The notes under the pieces are model-generated. The model saw only the letters and a program-made list of their open reading frames with translations, ran no database searches and was not told the origin of the DNA. Below are positions 27,287-36,939 of a DNA stretch of 64,000 nucleotides, piece after piece. The translations under genes and the position numbers were made by a program. Every line of letters begins with the position of its first letter. Position 1 is the stretch's first letter. The stretch is from CAWANF01 sp963783355 (GTDB taxonomy: Bacteria > Bacteroidota > Rhodothermia > Balneolales > DATFMH01): contig CAWANF010000001.1 of NCBI GenBank assembly GCA_963783355.1, positions 558,001 to 622,000 on the forward strand, in the 5' to 3' direction.

Positions 27287-27317
27287 TTGCGCTTTATCGT
27301 ACTCAAAGGTATCTTTT
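27287..27317 (+). promoter_or_regulatory. Bacteroidota-type promoter of the HU-like gene
   Basis: TTG at 27287-27289 and TATCTTTT at 27310-27317 with a 20-base spacer, close to the TTG / TAnnTTTG arrangement of the Bacteroidota primary sigma factor. It lies 31 bases before the ATG of the HU-like gene. Confidence 0.6.
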
Positions 27318-27347
27318 TAGTACGTTGAACCTAAAAGGGATAAAGAC

Positions 27348-27632
27348 ATGACAAAAGCTGACATTGTAGAAATCATCTCCTCTTCAACAGGACTTACAAA
27401 AGTTGAGACCGAAGCTGTTGTTAAAGGTTTTTTGGATACCGTAATTGACGCAATGAAACGTGGAGAAACCATCGAATTGCGTGGTTTCGGCAGTTTCAAA
27501 GTTGTTAAGAGGGCACAGCGTGTGGCCAGGAATCCCAAAACCAATGAGGAAGTAATTGTACCGGAGCAATATGTTCCAACACTTAAGGTTTCGAAGGAAT
27601 TCAAAAAAATGGTTAATGAAAAGTTAGGCTAA
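27348..27632 (+). CDS. HU/IHF-family DNA-binding protein
   Basis: A 94-residue histone-like architectural DNA-binding protein. The N-terminal helical part is MTKADIVEIISSSTGLTKVE, and the beta-arm region carries IELRGFGSFKVVKRAQRVARNPKT and the arm-tip proline in VIVPEQYVPTLKVS. It is closer to IHF/HU mixed types than to a clear subunit assignment. Full length. GGGA nine bases before the ATG may serve in initiation. It is monocistronic as far as can be seen. Confidence 0.93.
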   Translation: MTKADIVEIISSSTGLTKVETEAVVKGFLDTVIDAMKRGETIELRGFGSFKVVKRAQRVARNPKTNEEVIVPEQYVPTLKVSKEFKKMVNEKLG

Positions 27633-27830
27633 TCGTCGGTTTAACTTCTCCACTCTTATTTTTGGATTCAAATTTTCACTTCCTGCCTGATCTGTGTATC
27701 AATAGCGGTAACTTATTGTGTTCCAAAATAAAACAGCTTTTCAAGGCTGAATGGTTGTTTTGCGTACCTGAGTGAAGATGATGCCCGGTAATGTGGGGCA
27801 AATAGCTTGAATAATCCATATCGAAAATAT

Positions 27831-27865
27831 TTGGCGCATTTTTATAAAACTATTTCGTATCTTTA
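27831..27865 (+). promoter_or_regulatory. Candidate promoter of the 29-aa basic protein
   Basis: TATCTTTA at 27858-27865 is preceded by TTG at 27831-27833, with a 24-base spacer that is a little long. It leaves a leader of about 90 bases before the ATG at 27960. The rest of the 27633-27959 gap shows nothing else recognisable. Confidence 0.45.
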
Positions 27866-27959
27866 CGCTCGCTCTAATCAGGAAAGGCAGCAGGGAGTTA
27901 TTTATAGTATCCGGCTGTATAGTAATAAATCATGAATTTAAACAGGAAGGTGATTTTAC

Positions 27960-28049
27960 ATGCCTAGCGGAAAGAAAAAAAAGCGCGCTAAAATCGCAAA
28001 GCATAAGCGTAAGAAAAGATTGAGAAAGAATCGTCATAAGAAAAAATAA
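27960..28049 (+). CDS. AURKAIP1/COX24-type small basic protein
   Basis: A 29-residue Lys/Arg-rich protein beginning MPSGKKKKRAKIAKHKRKK and ending RKNRHKKK. It matches the short AURKAIP1/COX24-domain proteins annotated across Bacteroidota, relatives of the mitochondrial small-subunit protein mS38. It is therefore probably a small ribosomal subunit component, which is inference from family resemblance. A promoter-like box lies about 95 bases upstream and a perfect terminator overlaps its stop codon. Both support a real gene despite its size. Confidence 0.88.
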   Translation: MPSGKKKKRAKIAKHKRKKRLRKNRHKKK

Positions 28050-28070
28050 AAGCCTAATTATTAGGCTTTT
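28048..28070. terminator. Bidirectional terminator overlapping a stop codon
   Basis: AAAAGCCTAA pairs perfectly with TTAGGCTTTT around TTA and is followed by ATTTTTT. The 5' arm begins inside the TAA of the 29-aa gene. The convergent gene ending at 28076 can use it in the other direction. Confidence 0.9.
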
Positions 28071-28075
28071 ATTTT

Positions 28076-28723
28076 TTATGCAGCTGAAGGAACAGATTCG
28101 TTTGCAACATTGATAACTTTGAGTGTGGTCATCAACAGAAACTGTAGTTTTTTATTGATATAGTTATGAATATCGTTAAGCGATTTTAAACCTTCAAAAG
28201 TATATTGGAAATAAGATATTAATCGCATTTCAGAGAGATAACGTCCATTCATATCCCCCTCAATTTCAATATGCCAGCGAGTGATGATGTTGTCGGAAGT
28301 TAAAAGTTGATTATTCCTTTTATTGATCGTATCCATCCAGATGCTGGCCGCATCCAGGCGATCGGTTCCCAATTTGGAATTTCCGAGAGAGCCGGCCATG
28401 ATTTTATCGAAATGCCAGGCTATTTCAATATCTATAATAGGCTTGACATTTGTCGAAACCATTGCTTTCTCCTGCAGCAAAGGATGTTTTTCCATGCCCT
28501 TAAGCTGTTTTGCAAGGCAGATTTCTTTAAATTTATCCCAATCAAAATTGATCGTTACCGACTTGATATAATCCGACATTTCGTGGATATCTATAACAAG
28601 CTCTAACCCGGTCGCATTTATGGTATTTTCTTTCCAGGTTCGGAAGGTATCAATCTTGATGTTACGTTTATTTAATTCTGCTTCAATCTGATTTACAATC
28701 GAATTGAATATAGGATAATTCAT
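28076..28723 (-). CDS. Hypothetical protein
   Basis: A 215-residue protein that I do not recognise. It has no signal peptide and no membrane segment, and is predicted soluble with mixed alpha/beta composition. Segments such as INATGLELVIDIHEMSDYIKSV and FDWDKFKEICLAKQLKGMEKHPLL are well formed and the codon use is normal, so it is a real gene. It is a single gene between the terminator at 28048-28070 and the divergent NFACT gene. No function can be proposed from sequence alone. Confidence 0.7.
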   Translation of the reverse strand: MNYPIFNSIVNQIEAELNKRNIKIDTFRTWKENTINATGLELVIDIHEMSDYIKSVTINFDWDKFKEICLAKQLKGMEKHPLLQEKAMVSTNVKPIIDIEIAWHFDKIMAGSLGNSKLGTDRLDAASIWMDTINKRNNQLLTSDNIITRWHIEIEGDMNGRYLSEMRLISYFQYTFEGLKSLNDIHNYINKKLQFLLMTTLKVINVANESVPSAA

Positions 28724-28792
28724 TTAGGCAAATAGTTTATAGTTCATTTTTAATTAATCCCTCAAAGCGCTTTTAAAATAAAAAATATTTAA

Positions 28793-30373
28793 ATGGTTTC
28801 CTATTACACCTTAAATTATTTAATGGCGGAACTCGAAAATTATCTTAATGGCGCCATTATAATAAAATCTTTAACACCTCGAAGGAATGTGTTAGAAATT
28901 TATATGGAAAACGATAATAAAAGGTACCGTATTGTAACCGATACCGGAAATAAATCATTATCAATTTTCCTTGATCAGGATCGTCCTGAAAAACGTTCAA
29001 ATGTCCTTCATTTTTTTGAACATATAGAACATTCGCAAATAATAAAATTAGAATTAGCTAAAAATGATCGATTAATTAAAATAGTTTTAAATAATTCAGA
29101 ATATTTAATTTTTAAACTGTATAGCTCCAAAGCGAATATCTTTCATGTTCGGGATTCAGAAGTAATTGGAGCTTTTAAAAACGAATCTGCTGAAATTGGC
29201 AATAAAGCACCTGTTGCTTCACCCGCAATTCTTTGGAGGGTTCCAGATGAGCGAATGAATACGAAGAAAAAAATTCAATATATAAATCCGCTCTTACCGC
29301 GTGAATGGTTAAATGATATTATTGAAATTCATGAATTAAAGAATAAGAGTACATCGGAACTCATTGAATTTGTGAAAAGGCTGACTCTTGATATTCAAAA
29401 AAATCCTTCGCCAAGAATTCTTGAAGATGGTCGTTTTTGTTTGTTACCTGAAAGTGTGATTCCTGGCGCTGTGAAAGAACGTTTTGAAAGTGTTAATGAA
29501 GGATTGCGGGCAGCTTATTATCGGGGGATTAGTACAAAAAGGTACAGGGAATCGAAAGACGACATCGTTAATAAGCTTGAAGGGAATCTGAATGGGTTGA
29601 AGAAAAAGTTAAAAGAGCTTCAGGATGCTGATAAAAACCTGGAACGGGCAGATTTGTATGAAAAAACCGGCCATTTACTGATGGCCAATTTACATCGTAC
29701 GATTGAACCCCGTTCAGAAGAAATCCAGGTTGAAAATATTTATCAGAATAATGAGCCTGTAACAGTGACTCTGAAACCTGACTTAGATTTGCCGGGAAAC
29801 GCTCAATATTATTATGGCAAAGCTAAAAAAGCCAGAAAATCATATGAGGTTGCTCAATCCCGGGTTTCCGATGTGGAAAATCAGATTAAAAAATTTAACC
29901 AATTGCTGCAGGAACTGAGCCAAATCAGACACAATTATGAATTGCAAAAATGGGTAAAACAACATCAGGAAGAATTCGAAAATGCAGGATTTTCTTCCGG
30001 CGAGGGTAAGCTGGTTCATCCTTTTAGAAAATTAAAAATTGGAAAATACGATTTGTGGGTGGGGAAAAACGCTAAAAGTAACGATATTATCATGTCTTCT
30101 GCTCATAAAGAAGATATTTGGTTGCATGCGAGGGGAGTTTCCGGTTCTCACGTCGTCATTCGAATGAACAATACTAAAGAATATCCGTCCAAAGAAATAT
30201 TGACCGAAGCGGCATCTGTAGCAGCTTATTATTCAAAAGCGCGGGGATCGGCAATGGCCCCGGTTAGTTACACGAAAAAGAAATTTGTAAGAAAACCAAA
30301 AGGAACACCTCCCGGATTAGTATATTTAGACCGGGAAGAAGTCGTTATGGTTGAACCGAATGTAAAGAATTAG
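28793..30373 (+). CDS. rqcH: NFACT-family ribosome quality control protein (RqcH-like)
   Basis: A 526-residue protein of the Rqc2/RqcH/FbpA family. The NFACT-N part (1-about 200) contains the D92-R93 pair in KNDRLIKI, the position needed for tRNA recruitment in RqcH. Helix-hairpin and coiled-coil segments lie at about 250-400 (NLNGLKKKLKELQDADKNLE; SRVSDVENQIKKFNQLLQEL). The NFACT-R (DUF814) domain starts at DLWVGKNAKSND (420-431) and continues with DIWLHARGVSGSHVVIR. It should bind obstructed large subunits and add C-terminal alanine tails. It starts an operon with aroK, aroB and tamB. Confidence 0.9.
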   Translation: MVSYYTLNYLMAELENYLNGAIIIKSLTPRRNVLEIYMENDNKRYRIVTDTGNKSLSIFLDQDRPEKRSNVLHFFEHIEHSQIIKLELAKNDRLIKIVLNNSEYLIFKLYSSKANIFHVRDSEVIGAFKNESAEIGNKAPVASPAILWRVPDERMNTKKKIQYINPLLPREWLNDIIEIHELKNKSTSELIEFVKRLTLDIQKNPSPRILEDGRFCLLPESVIPGAVKERFESVNEGLRAAYYRGISTKRYRESKDDIVNKLEGNLNGLKKKLKELQDADKNLERADLYEKTGHLLMANLHRTIEPRSEEIQVENIYQNNEPVTVTLKPDLDLPGNAQYYYGKAKKARKSYEVAQSRVSDVENQIKKFNQLLQELSQIRHNYELQKWVKQHQEEFENAGFSSGEGKLVHPFRKLKIGKYDLWVGKNAKSNDIIMSSAHKEDIWLHARGVSGSHVVIRMNNTKEYPSKEILTEAASVAAYYSKARGSAMAPVSYTKKKFVRKPKGTPPGLVYLDREEVVMVEPNVKN

Positions 30374-30394
30374 TACAAAATTAATACCTCAGAC

Positions 30395-30928
30395 GTGCAG
30401 AAAAAGATTTTTATCAGTGGTTTTATGGGTACCGGGAAAACGGTTGTGGGTAAGGAACTCGCTAAAAAACTCCATTTTCCTTTTTTTGATTTGGATCATG
30501 AGATAGAAAAGAATGAGAATTTAACTATTTCCCTTATATTTGACCGATTCAGTGAAGAACATTTCCGCCAATTAGAACGTAAATACCTTGATATTGTCTC
30601 CTCGAATGATGAATTCGTTTTATCTCTCGGTGGCGGAACGATCTGTTCCTGTGAAATGCTGGAGAAAGTAAAAGATTGTGGTACCTTGGTTTTTATAAAA
30701 ACACCGTTACCAATAATTTTAGAACGTTTGAAAAGGAATAAAAAAAGGCCTCTGTTATTGGATGATAACGGGGAACTTAGATCAGACGATGAATTAAAAG
30801 AAATAATAACAAAACTTTATAATCGTCGTTTACAATGGTATGAACGTGCCGATATAATTGTTGATGTTCAATCGATTCAACATCAATCCGATGTGGCTGA
30901 AAAAGTATTAATGGAATTAAAGAAATAA
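30395..30928 (+). CDS. aroK: Shikimate kinase
   Basis: Phosphorylates shikimate at the 3-hydroxyl in aromatic amino acid synthesis. Walker A GFMGTGKT is at 9-16. Shikimate-binding DLDHEIE gives D32 and D34, with the arginine in FRQLERKYL and the glycine-rich LSLGGGT. The lid region carries RNKKRPLL. At 177 residues it is full length. The frame starts with GTG at 30395. It is followed within seven bases by aroB, the enzyme two steps before the shikimate dehydrogenase product, a common pairing. Confidence 0.93.
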   Translation: MQKKIFISGFMGTGKTVVGKELAKKLHFPFFDLDHEIEKNENLTISLIFDRFSEEHFRQLERKYLDIVSSNDEFVLSLGGGTICSCEMLEKVKDCGTLVFIKTPLPIILERLKRNKKRPLLLDDNGELRSDDELKEIITKLYNRRLQWYERADIIVDVQSIQHQSDVAEKVLMELKK

Positions 30929-30935
30929 ATAGCTA

Positions 30936-32027
30936 GTGGTTACAATAGATACAATTCGAAAAGAAAGTTATTCGGTCAAGGTTGGGCTGGATATATGGGC
31001 ACAGGTAAATGAATTTCTTCAGGTTAATTATCCTTCGGATAAAGCGATACTGGTTATAGATGAAAACGTTAAAGAACACCACGGACTGGATATCGCCCTG
31101 AATGTGGAACATTCTTTTAATTCCATAGTGGAATATGTTGTCCCGTCTGGTGAATCGAGTAAAAGTACAAGAGAATGGGTCAGTATGATTGATTTTGTCC
31201 TGGAAAACGGGGTTCATCGGAATACGCCGTTGCTTGCATTTGGCGGCGGGGTTACAGGCGATCTGTCAGGATATGTGGCTTCAAGTGTTTTGCGTGGAAT
31301 ACCATTGGTTCAATTTCCAACTACATTGCTGGCGATGGTTGATTCGGCTATAGGAGGTAAAACAGGGCTGGATCATTATACAGGTAAAAATCTTATCGGT
31401 TCATTTTATCAGCCTGATGCTGTATTTGCAGATCTGGCTTTTTTAAAAACACTTCCCCGTAAAGAATGGTTATGCGGAATGGGCGAAGTCATCAAGTATG
31501 CCGCTATTGCGGATGAAAAGATTTTTGATAAGGCCTATAATTATCTGAATGAAAATGAGTTTGATAATTTACAAAGTTGGGCTGGATTGATAGAAAGATG
31601 TGCGGGCATTAAAGGTGACATCGTTTGTAAAGATGAGAAGGAGTCGGGTGTCAGAGCCTATTTGAATTTTGGACATACTTTTGCTCATGCCATAGAAACC
31701 TATCTGAATTATAGCAGCATTTCTCACGGAGAAGCTGTCTATGCCGGGATGATAGCCGCTGCGTACCTCTCGAATAAGACCGGAGCAAAACTGGATCTGG
31801 ATAGAATGTTACAATTTAAATCTTTCTATAAATTAGATTTATCGTCCGTATTTGGAAAATCAGAAGAACTAATAGAGATAATGTACAGAGACAAAAAAGT
31901 GAAATCTGATAAACTTCGTTTTGTTTTATTAAAGAACTGGGAGAATCCGTACACTTTGGAGATCGAGAATTTAAGCCTGATCAAAGATGCGTGGAATTAT
32001 TTGTTTGATGTATATCGGTCAAGTTAA
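30936..32027 (+). CDS. aroB: 3-Dehydroquinate synthase
   Basis: Converts DAHP to 3-dehydroquinate, the second step of the shikimate pathway, using NAD and a divalent metal. The NAD site is GGGVTGD (103-109). FPTTLLAMVDSAIGGKTG (about 127-144) is the family signature. The metal site uses the glutamate in MGEVIKY and the histidines in NFGHTFAHAIE and SHGEAVYAGM. Full length at 363 residues. It begins with GTG at 30936, immediately after aroK. Confidence 0.94.
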   Translation: MVTIDTIRKESYSVKVGLDIWAQVNEFLQVNYPSDKAILVIDENVKEHHGLDIALNVEHSFNSIVEYVVPSGESSKSTREWVSMIDFVLENGVHRNTPLLAFGGGVTGDLSGYVASSVLRGIPLVQFPTTLLAMVDSAIGGKTGLDHYTGKNLIGSFYQPDAVFADLAFLKTLPRKEWLCGMGEVIKYAAIADEKIFDKAYNYLNENEFDNLQSWAGLIERCAGIKGDIVCKDEKESGVRAYLNFGHTFAHAIETYLNYSSISHGEAVYAGMIAAAYLSNKTGAKLDLDRMLQFKSFYKLDLSSVFGKSEELIEIMYRDKKVKSDKLRFVLLKNWENPYTLEIENLSLIKDAWNYLFDVYRSS

Positions 32028-32060
32028 ATCAGTCATAAATGAAATGAGGTAATCACAAGC

Positions 32061-35000
32061 TTGTTACTTCGTTGGATATATCGAATCTGGAGAGTCATTT
32101 GGTTTTCGCTTCTCACCTTGTCCATTATCCTGGTATTGGCGGCAGGCGGACTATTCCTGTCCCTGCAAACCGGAGCTCTGAAAAGTTTTCTTTCGCATCG
32201 CCTGGAGAACGCATTCAATGCCAATTATGCAGGCCAGATAAACATAGGTAATATAACCGGCCTGTTACCCTTCGATATTCGCGTAAAAAATGTGACGTTA
32301 ACGTATCCCAAAGACCATGACGGGGCACATATTGATACGGTCTTTCAGTGCGATACATTGTCGTTCAGTGTCGACGTCTGGGAATTGCTGAGCCGTCGTG
32401 TAAAGATTACGGGATTTAACATGCGAAAGCCGGAAATTGATTTGAATAGTATGGGTGATTCAACCTATACGTTGTTTCAGGCTATTAAAAGAAGCAATCC
32501 GAATAAAAAGCAACAGCAATGGCTGGTATTTAAAGACCTGAATATTTATGCCCCCATTTTGTCTATCAGCGATGCAAAAGTGCGAATTGACAGCCTGCAT
32601 AATATGCCGCCGGGTTTCACATTGCCTCACCCGGTTGTTATGGATTCTCTGAATCTTAAATTATTCCTTGAGTTGTCTCAATACCAGCGTTTTTTGGATA
32701 TCAGCCGTTTTGAAGCCCGAATTCCCAATTTGATGGCCGGTCGGGTTGAGGCTAAAGGGCAGATATTTAACGATGATCGTTTCCTTGAATTTAATCGTTT
32801 CAGAGTGCACACCGAACATTCCCGTTTCGAATTGAATGGAGAGATTGACGGAGTGAATATTTATGCCGGGCATTTATGGACACAACTGAATAAGGCCCGG
32901 TATAAGATGGCCATCGATTCAACCCGGATTTATCTGAATGAATTTGCCGATATTTATTCCAAATTGCCATTGTTGACATCGCCTGTCGAAATAAATGCGA
33001 GTGCTGAAGGAGATATATCGCATCTAAAAGTTAATAAACTGGATCTTGGTTTTCATAACAGCAGCCTGGATTTATATGGTGAATTGCATAACCTGAGAGA
33101 TCCCGATGATTTTAGTTACGATTTAAATCTGAATAAACTTCATGTGACGGCAAGTGACCTGAATCAGTTCAAAAAAGATACAACCTGGAATAAATTCAGT
33201 GATATTGATTCGGCATTTGTAAAAGGTAATATCAAGGGGAACCTCGATTCTTTATCCGTTCGGTCCAGGATCGATTTTCCACAGGGTAATATTACAGTAG
33301 ATGGCAAAACGACATTGCGTAAACCGTATGTGTATCGTGCACTTATTAATAGTAATGAATTAAAACTTAAGCAATTTAAGATTTTGGGCAGTCCCGATGG
33401 GACTGTTAATATGAGTACTTCGTTTCATGGGGTTGGCGCAAAACTGGATAATGCTTCTGTAGATTTCAAAACAGAAGTCACGAACAGCAAAATTAATAAT
33501 GTTTCTATACGACATTTTACATTTAACGGATCCCTGGTCGATGGTTTCTTGCAACCGGCATTTTCCCTGCTTACGGACAGTTCGGATGTTAAAGGAAAAG
33601 GATGGATTGATTTAGCCGGGAATGAACCTATCGTAAATATTAAAGGAACCGGTAAAGGCATCGATTTGCAGCGGTTTTTAGGTCATTCTGCGGTAGCTAA
33701 AACCAATTTGGATTTCAAATTTGATGTAAATGCGCAGGGAAGATCCATTGACCGGATTTACGGCCGTGCAAACTTTGATGTTGGAAAAGCCATTATTGCA
33801 GATGATACATTACGGCCTCAACAGTTGTATGTAGATTTGGATTCCCCGGAGAAGAAAGACCGGACTTTGCGCTTTACCAGTTCATTTGCCGATTTAATTC
33901 TTAAGGGCCGGATGCAGCCCACCAATGTTGTTCAGGTTGGTAAATACTGGGTTCAGTATTTTAAAAATCATATAGATAAAGAGATAAAGCTTCAAAATCC
34001 GGATTCACTGGTGATTGCAAAACCAGCTTTAAAACTGGGGAAGAACGAATCGGTTGACATAACGGCGAACTTGCATCTGAAAAATGTCAATTTGTTAAAA
34101 TATTATATTCCCGGCTTCCCGAATATTACAACCGACGGACATTTACAGGCTAGCGTTAAAGCCGACTCAACAAGATTGCTTATCAGTGGTGGCTGGCGCG
34201 ATAAAAAGACGACAGTCGACACGCTTGATGTTGATGGTTCCCAATTAATGATGACCGCCAGTTTCAATCATGCCAGAAGCTTCAAACAATTTTCGAATTT
34301 TGATGTAAAAGCCCAGGTAGACAGCCTTGCGATGCCTTCGTATTCAGCTGATGGCATCAAATTGAGTTTTTCGATGAAAAATGATTCCGTTCTTATTCAA
34401 AATGCGGTCAGCCGGATTGGTAAAAATGCATCATTAAATATGGTGCTGTCGACCATTTTGAAGGACACTTCGCTCGTCTTTCAAATCCGGAAGTTTAATA
34501 TGGGTAATAAAACATATAATTGGTCAAATGAGGGTACACCGGGCATGGTTTATGATAATCATGATCGCCTGACTTTTAATAATTTTATTTTTGAGAACGA
34601 AGATCAACGCATTGATTTGAGCGGGGCATTCAGTTCCAATCCCAGGGATTCCGTAGTGTATTCTCTTCAAAATATTAACTTGCAAAGGGTTTCGGATTTG
34701 ATCAACGGCCGTATTAATTTCCAGGGGACGTTAAATGCCAAATTCTCAACTCGTTCCCTATCAAAAGTACCTTCTATTCAGGGAAATATTTTTGTTGATC
34801 GTTTATCAATTGACAACCGCCCAATTGGGGACTTTAATTTCAACAGTAAATTCGATCCGGCATTAAACCGCTTTAATACGCATATCAGTATCAAAGCCGA
34901 TACTTCTAAATATCATGACTATTATGTTCATAACGATAGTGTGGCAACAAATATTCAGATCAATGGATATGTACGTCCACCGGATCCGGATGCACCAAAT

Positions 35001-36749
35001 GATACTCTTTATTATTTCAATTTAAATTTAAAGCAGATAGACATGTGGGTGCTGAATTACATCGTGCCCAATATTTTCAGTAAAATAGAAGGCCGGGCGG
35101 ATGGTAGAGGATTTATCACAGGCAATCTGAATAATTATAATTTCCATGCCGATTTCAATACGCACAATGTTCATGCTGTCCCGGTTTTTCTGAACTCAAA
35201 TTTTTATCTGACCGGCCCGGTTCAGCTCGATAAAAAGAAAGGTGTTGTTATCGATAGTGTCCGGATACATGACGACCAGGGAGGGACCGGTCTGTTTTAT
35301 GGTACAGTTGATTTAAATGATTTTAAGCCTGAAAAGAAACTTGATCTGACAATAGTTATGAACAGGCTCAAATTTTTGAATAATAAGTTTAGTCCGGATG
35401 TTCCATTTTATGGCAATGTGATGGGAACGGGAACGGTCAGGCTGACCGGGACGAATTTTAGTCCGTTTTTGCAGACTATAACCCCGGTAACGACGACCTC
35501 AAATTCTAAACTTGATATTCCATTATTGGATGAAACTTCGGTTCAGGATCAGAGTAAATTCATTGAATTTGTTAAGCACTTTAATGTGAATGACAATACG
35601 GCTTCCGGCAACAGGAAAAATGTGAAGGGTTCTTCCAATAATACGAATAGTACAGCCAGCCAGCAGCTGCGGGAAGACAAAACCTTTACCGAGTTATTTC
35701 AACTCGATTTACGCTTTATAGCTCCTCAAAATTCAACTATTGAATTCATTTTTGATCCGGTGACCGGAGAGATTCTGACGGCTAAAGGCGGCGGACAGGT
35801 AAATATTACGCTTGAAGACCAGGATGTCCAGATGTTTGGCCGTTTTGATATATCGGGTGGTGATTATTTATTTGTCGGTGGAGACGTCTTTTCCAGAAGA
35901 TTTTATTTACAGAACGGAGGAACGATAAGCTGGGAAGGAGATCCGCGAAATCCACGAATCGATGTCACTTCTGTTTATCGTGCACGGCCCAATTTGCAGC
36001 CTATTACTAATGAAAACAGGCGTGTTCCTATCAATTTGATTTTGAAGCTCACCGGTAACATCAAGAGTGTGAAGAACGATTTCTATTTTGAATTCCCGAA
36101 TTCGCTGGATCTTTCTCAGAATTCCACGGTATTGAGCTTCCTGAACAGTGAAGATCAAAAACTGTTGCAGGCTACCAGTTTATTGCTGACCGGTGGATTC
36201 AGTTCTGTCAGTTCCCCCAATGGAACCGAAAACCAGGCGTTGGGATCCAACATACAAAACCGGGCAACACAAGTCGGTTTAAGCCAGTTGTTATCCAATC
36301 AGATTAATACGCTGTTAAACAGCAGTCTGAGCGATTTAGATATTGATTTGAACATGAATGGCTTTAACCAGGCTGATTTGGGAATTGCCCTGCGGCTTTT
36401 TAATGATAAACTGGTGCTACGAAGAGAAGGCGTAATTGGCGGCGGGCCCCAATATGATAATATCGGGGATTTAGGTGCTCAATACCAGATTAACCCATCT
36501 TTGTCGGTCGAGGTGTTTCACCGGCAGGATCCATCCCTGAGTTCAAGTTATGTTTATGGAGCCTCTACACAATTGCCCAGTGTCAATGGCGTCGGACTTC
36601 GATACCAGGTTCATTTCAATTCCTGGAAAGAACTGCCAAGAAAATTATTTAGATCGATTGGAAGTATCTTTTCCGGTAAAAAGAAGAAAGATAAAGCAAA
36701 GAAAAAAGATCAGGCCCTAGCTCCTGAAGACACAACCAAAAAAGAATAA
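32061..36749 (+). CDS. tamB: TamB-like inter-membrane lipid-transport/assembly protein
   Basis: A 1562-residue AsmA/TamB-family protein. One N-terminal membrane helix (about 14-36) anchors it in the inner membrane. A very long repetitive beta-strand body follows and should form a hydrophobic groove across the periplasm. The C-terminal TamB (DUF490) domain, about 1150-1510, includes GGGQVNITLEDQDVQMFGRF, then GDYLFVGGDVFSRRFYLQNG and WEGDPRNPRIDV. The extreme C-terminus is lysine-rich (KKKKDKAKKKDQ). The start is TTG at 32061 with GAGG 11 bases before it; no nearer in-frame ATG fits the membrane helix. No TamA gene is adjacent, but an Omp85 barrel is encoded 2.4 kb downstream. Confidence 0.88.
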   Translation: MLLRWIYRIWRVIWFSLLTLSIILVLAAGGLFLSLQTGALKSFLSHRLENAFNANYAGQINIGNITGLLPFDIRVKNVTLTYPKDHDGAHIDTVFQCDTLSFSVDVWELLSRRVKITGFNMRKPEIDLNSMGDSTYTLFQAIKRSNPNKKQQQWLVFKDLNIYAPILSISDAKVRIDSLHNMPPGFTLPHPVVMDSLNLKLFLELSQYQRFLDISRFEARIPNLMAGRVEAKGQIFNDDRFLEFNRFRVHTEHSRFELNGEIDGVNIYAGHLWTQLNKARYKMAIDSTRIYLNEFADIYSKLPLLTSPVEINASAEGDISHLKVNKLDLGFHNSSLDLYGELHNLRDPDDFSYDLNLNKLHVTASDLNQFKKDTTWNKFSDIDSAFVKGNIKGNLDSLSVRSRIDFPQGNITVDGKTTLRKPYVYRALINSNELKLKQFKILGSPDGTVNMSTSFHGVGAKLDNASVDFKTEVTNSKINNVSIRHFTFNGSLVDGFLQPAFSLLTDSSDVKGKGWIDLAGNEPIVNIKGTGKGIDLQRFLGHSAVAKTNLDFKFDVNAQGRSIDRIYGRANFDVGKAIIADDTLRPQQLYVDLDSPEKKDRTLRFTSSFADLILKGRMQPTNVVQVGKYWVQYFKNHIDKEIKLQNPDSLVIAKPALKLGKNESVDITANLHLKNVNLLKYYIPGFPNITTDGHLQASVKADSTRLLISGGWRDKKTTVDTLDVDGSQLMMTASFNHARSFKQFSNFDVKAQVDSLAMPSYSADGIKLSFSMKNDSVLIQNAVSRIGKNASLNMVLSTILKDTSLVFQIRKFNMGNKTYNWSNEGTPGMVYDNHDRLTFNNFIFENEDQRIDLSGAFSSNPRDSVVYSLQNINLQRVSDLINGRINFQGTLNAKFSTRSLSKVPSIQGNIFVDRLSIDNRPIGDFNFNSKFDPALNRFNTHISIKADTSKYHDYYVHNDSVATNIQINGYVRPPDPDAPNDTLYYFNLNLKQIDMWVLNYIVPNIFSKIEGRADGRGFITGNLNNYNFHADFNTHNVHAVPVFLNSNFYLTGPVQLDKKKGVVIDSVRIHDDQGGTGLFYGTVDLNDFKPEKKLDLTIVMNRLKFLNNKFSPDVPFYGNVMGTGTVRLTGTNFSPFLQTITPVTTTSNSKLDIPLLDETSVQDQSKFIEFVKHFNVNDNTASGNRKNVKGSSNNTNSTASQQLREDKTFTELFQLDLRFIAPQNSTIEFIFDPVTGEILTAKGGGQVNITLEDQDVQMFGRFDISGGDYLFVGGDVFSRRFYLQNGGTISWEGDPRNPRIDVTSVYRARPNLQPITNENRRVPINLILKLTGNIKSVKNDFYFEFPNSLDLSQNSTVLSFLNSEDQKLLQATSLLLTGGFSSVSSPNGTENQALGSNIQNRATQVGLSQLLSNQINTLLNSSLSDLDIDLNMNGFNQADLGIALRLFNDKLVLRREGVIGGGPQYDNIGDLGAQYQINPSLSVEVFHRQDPSLSSSYVYGASTQLPSVNGVGLRYQVHFNSWKELPRKLFRSIGSIFSGKKKKDKAKKKDQALAPEDTTKKE

Positions 36750-36751
36750 TC

Positions 36752-36770
36752 AAAGATAATCATTATCTTT
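36752..36770 (+). terminator. Weak hairpin after tamB
   Basis: AAAGATAAT and ATTATCTTT flank a single C. The stem is AT-only with no long T run, so its termination strength is doubtful. Confidence 0.35.
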
Positions 36771-36939
36771 CGCCTGACTGTTCTAAGTCTTTAGTTATGA
36801 ATATTTAATAAAGAATGGTATCCTCATGATTATTGTATAAATATTAGAAAAAGGGAATCTTATTAATAATGATTTGGATTAACGTTCAATGAATGCCGTT
36901 CCCTATGAAATTATGATGTTAAACGTACGTTAACTATTT

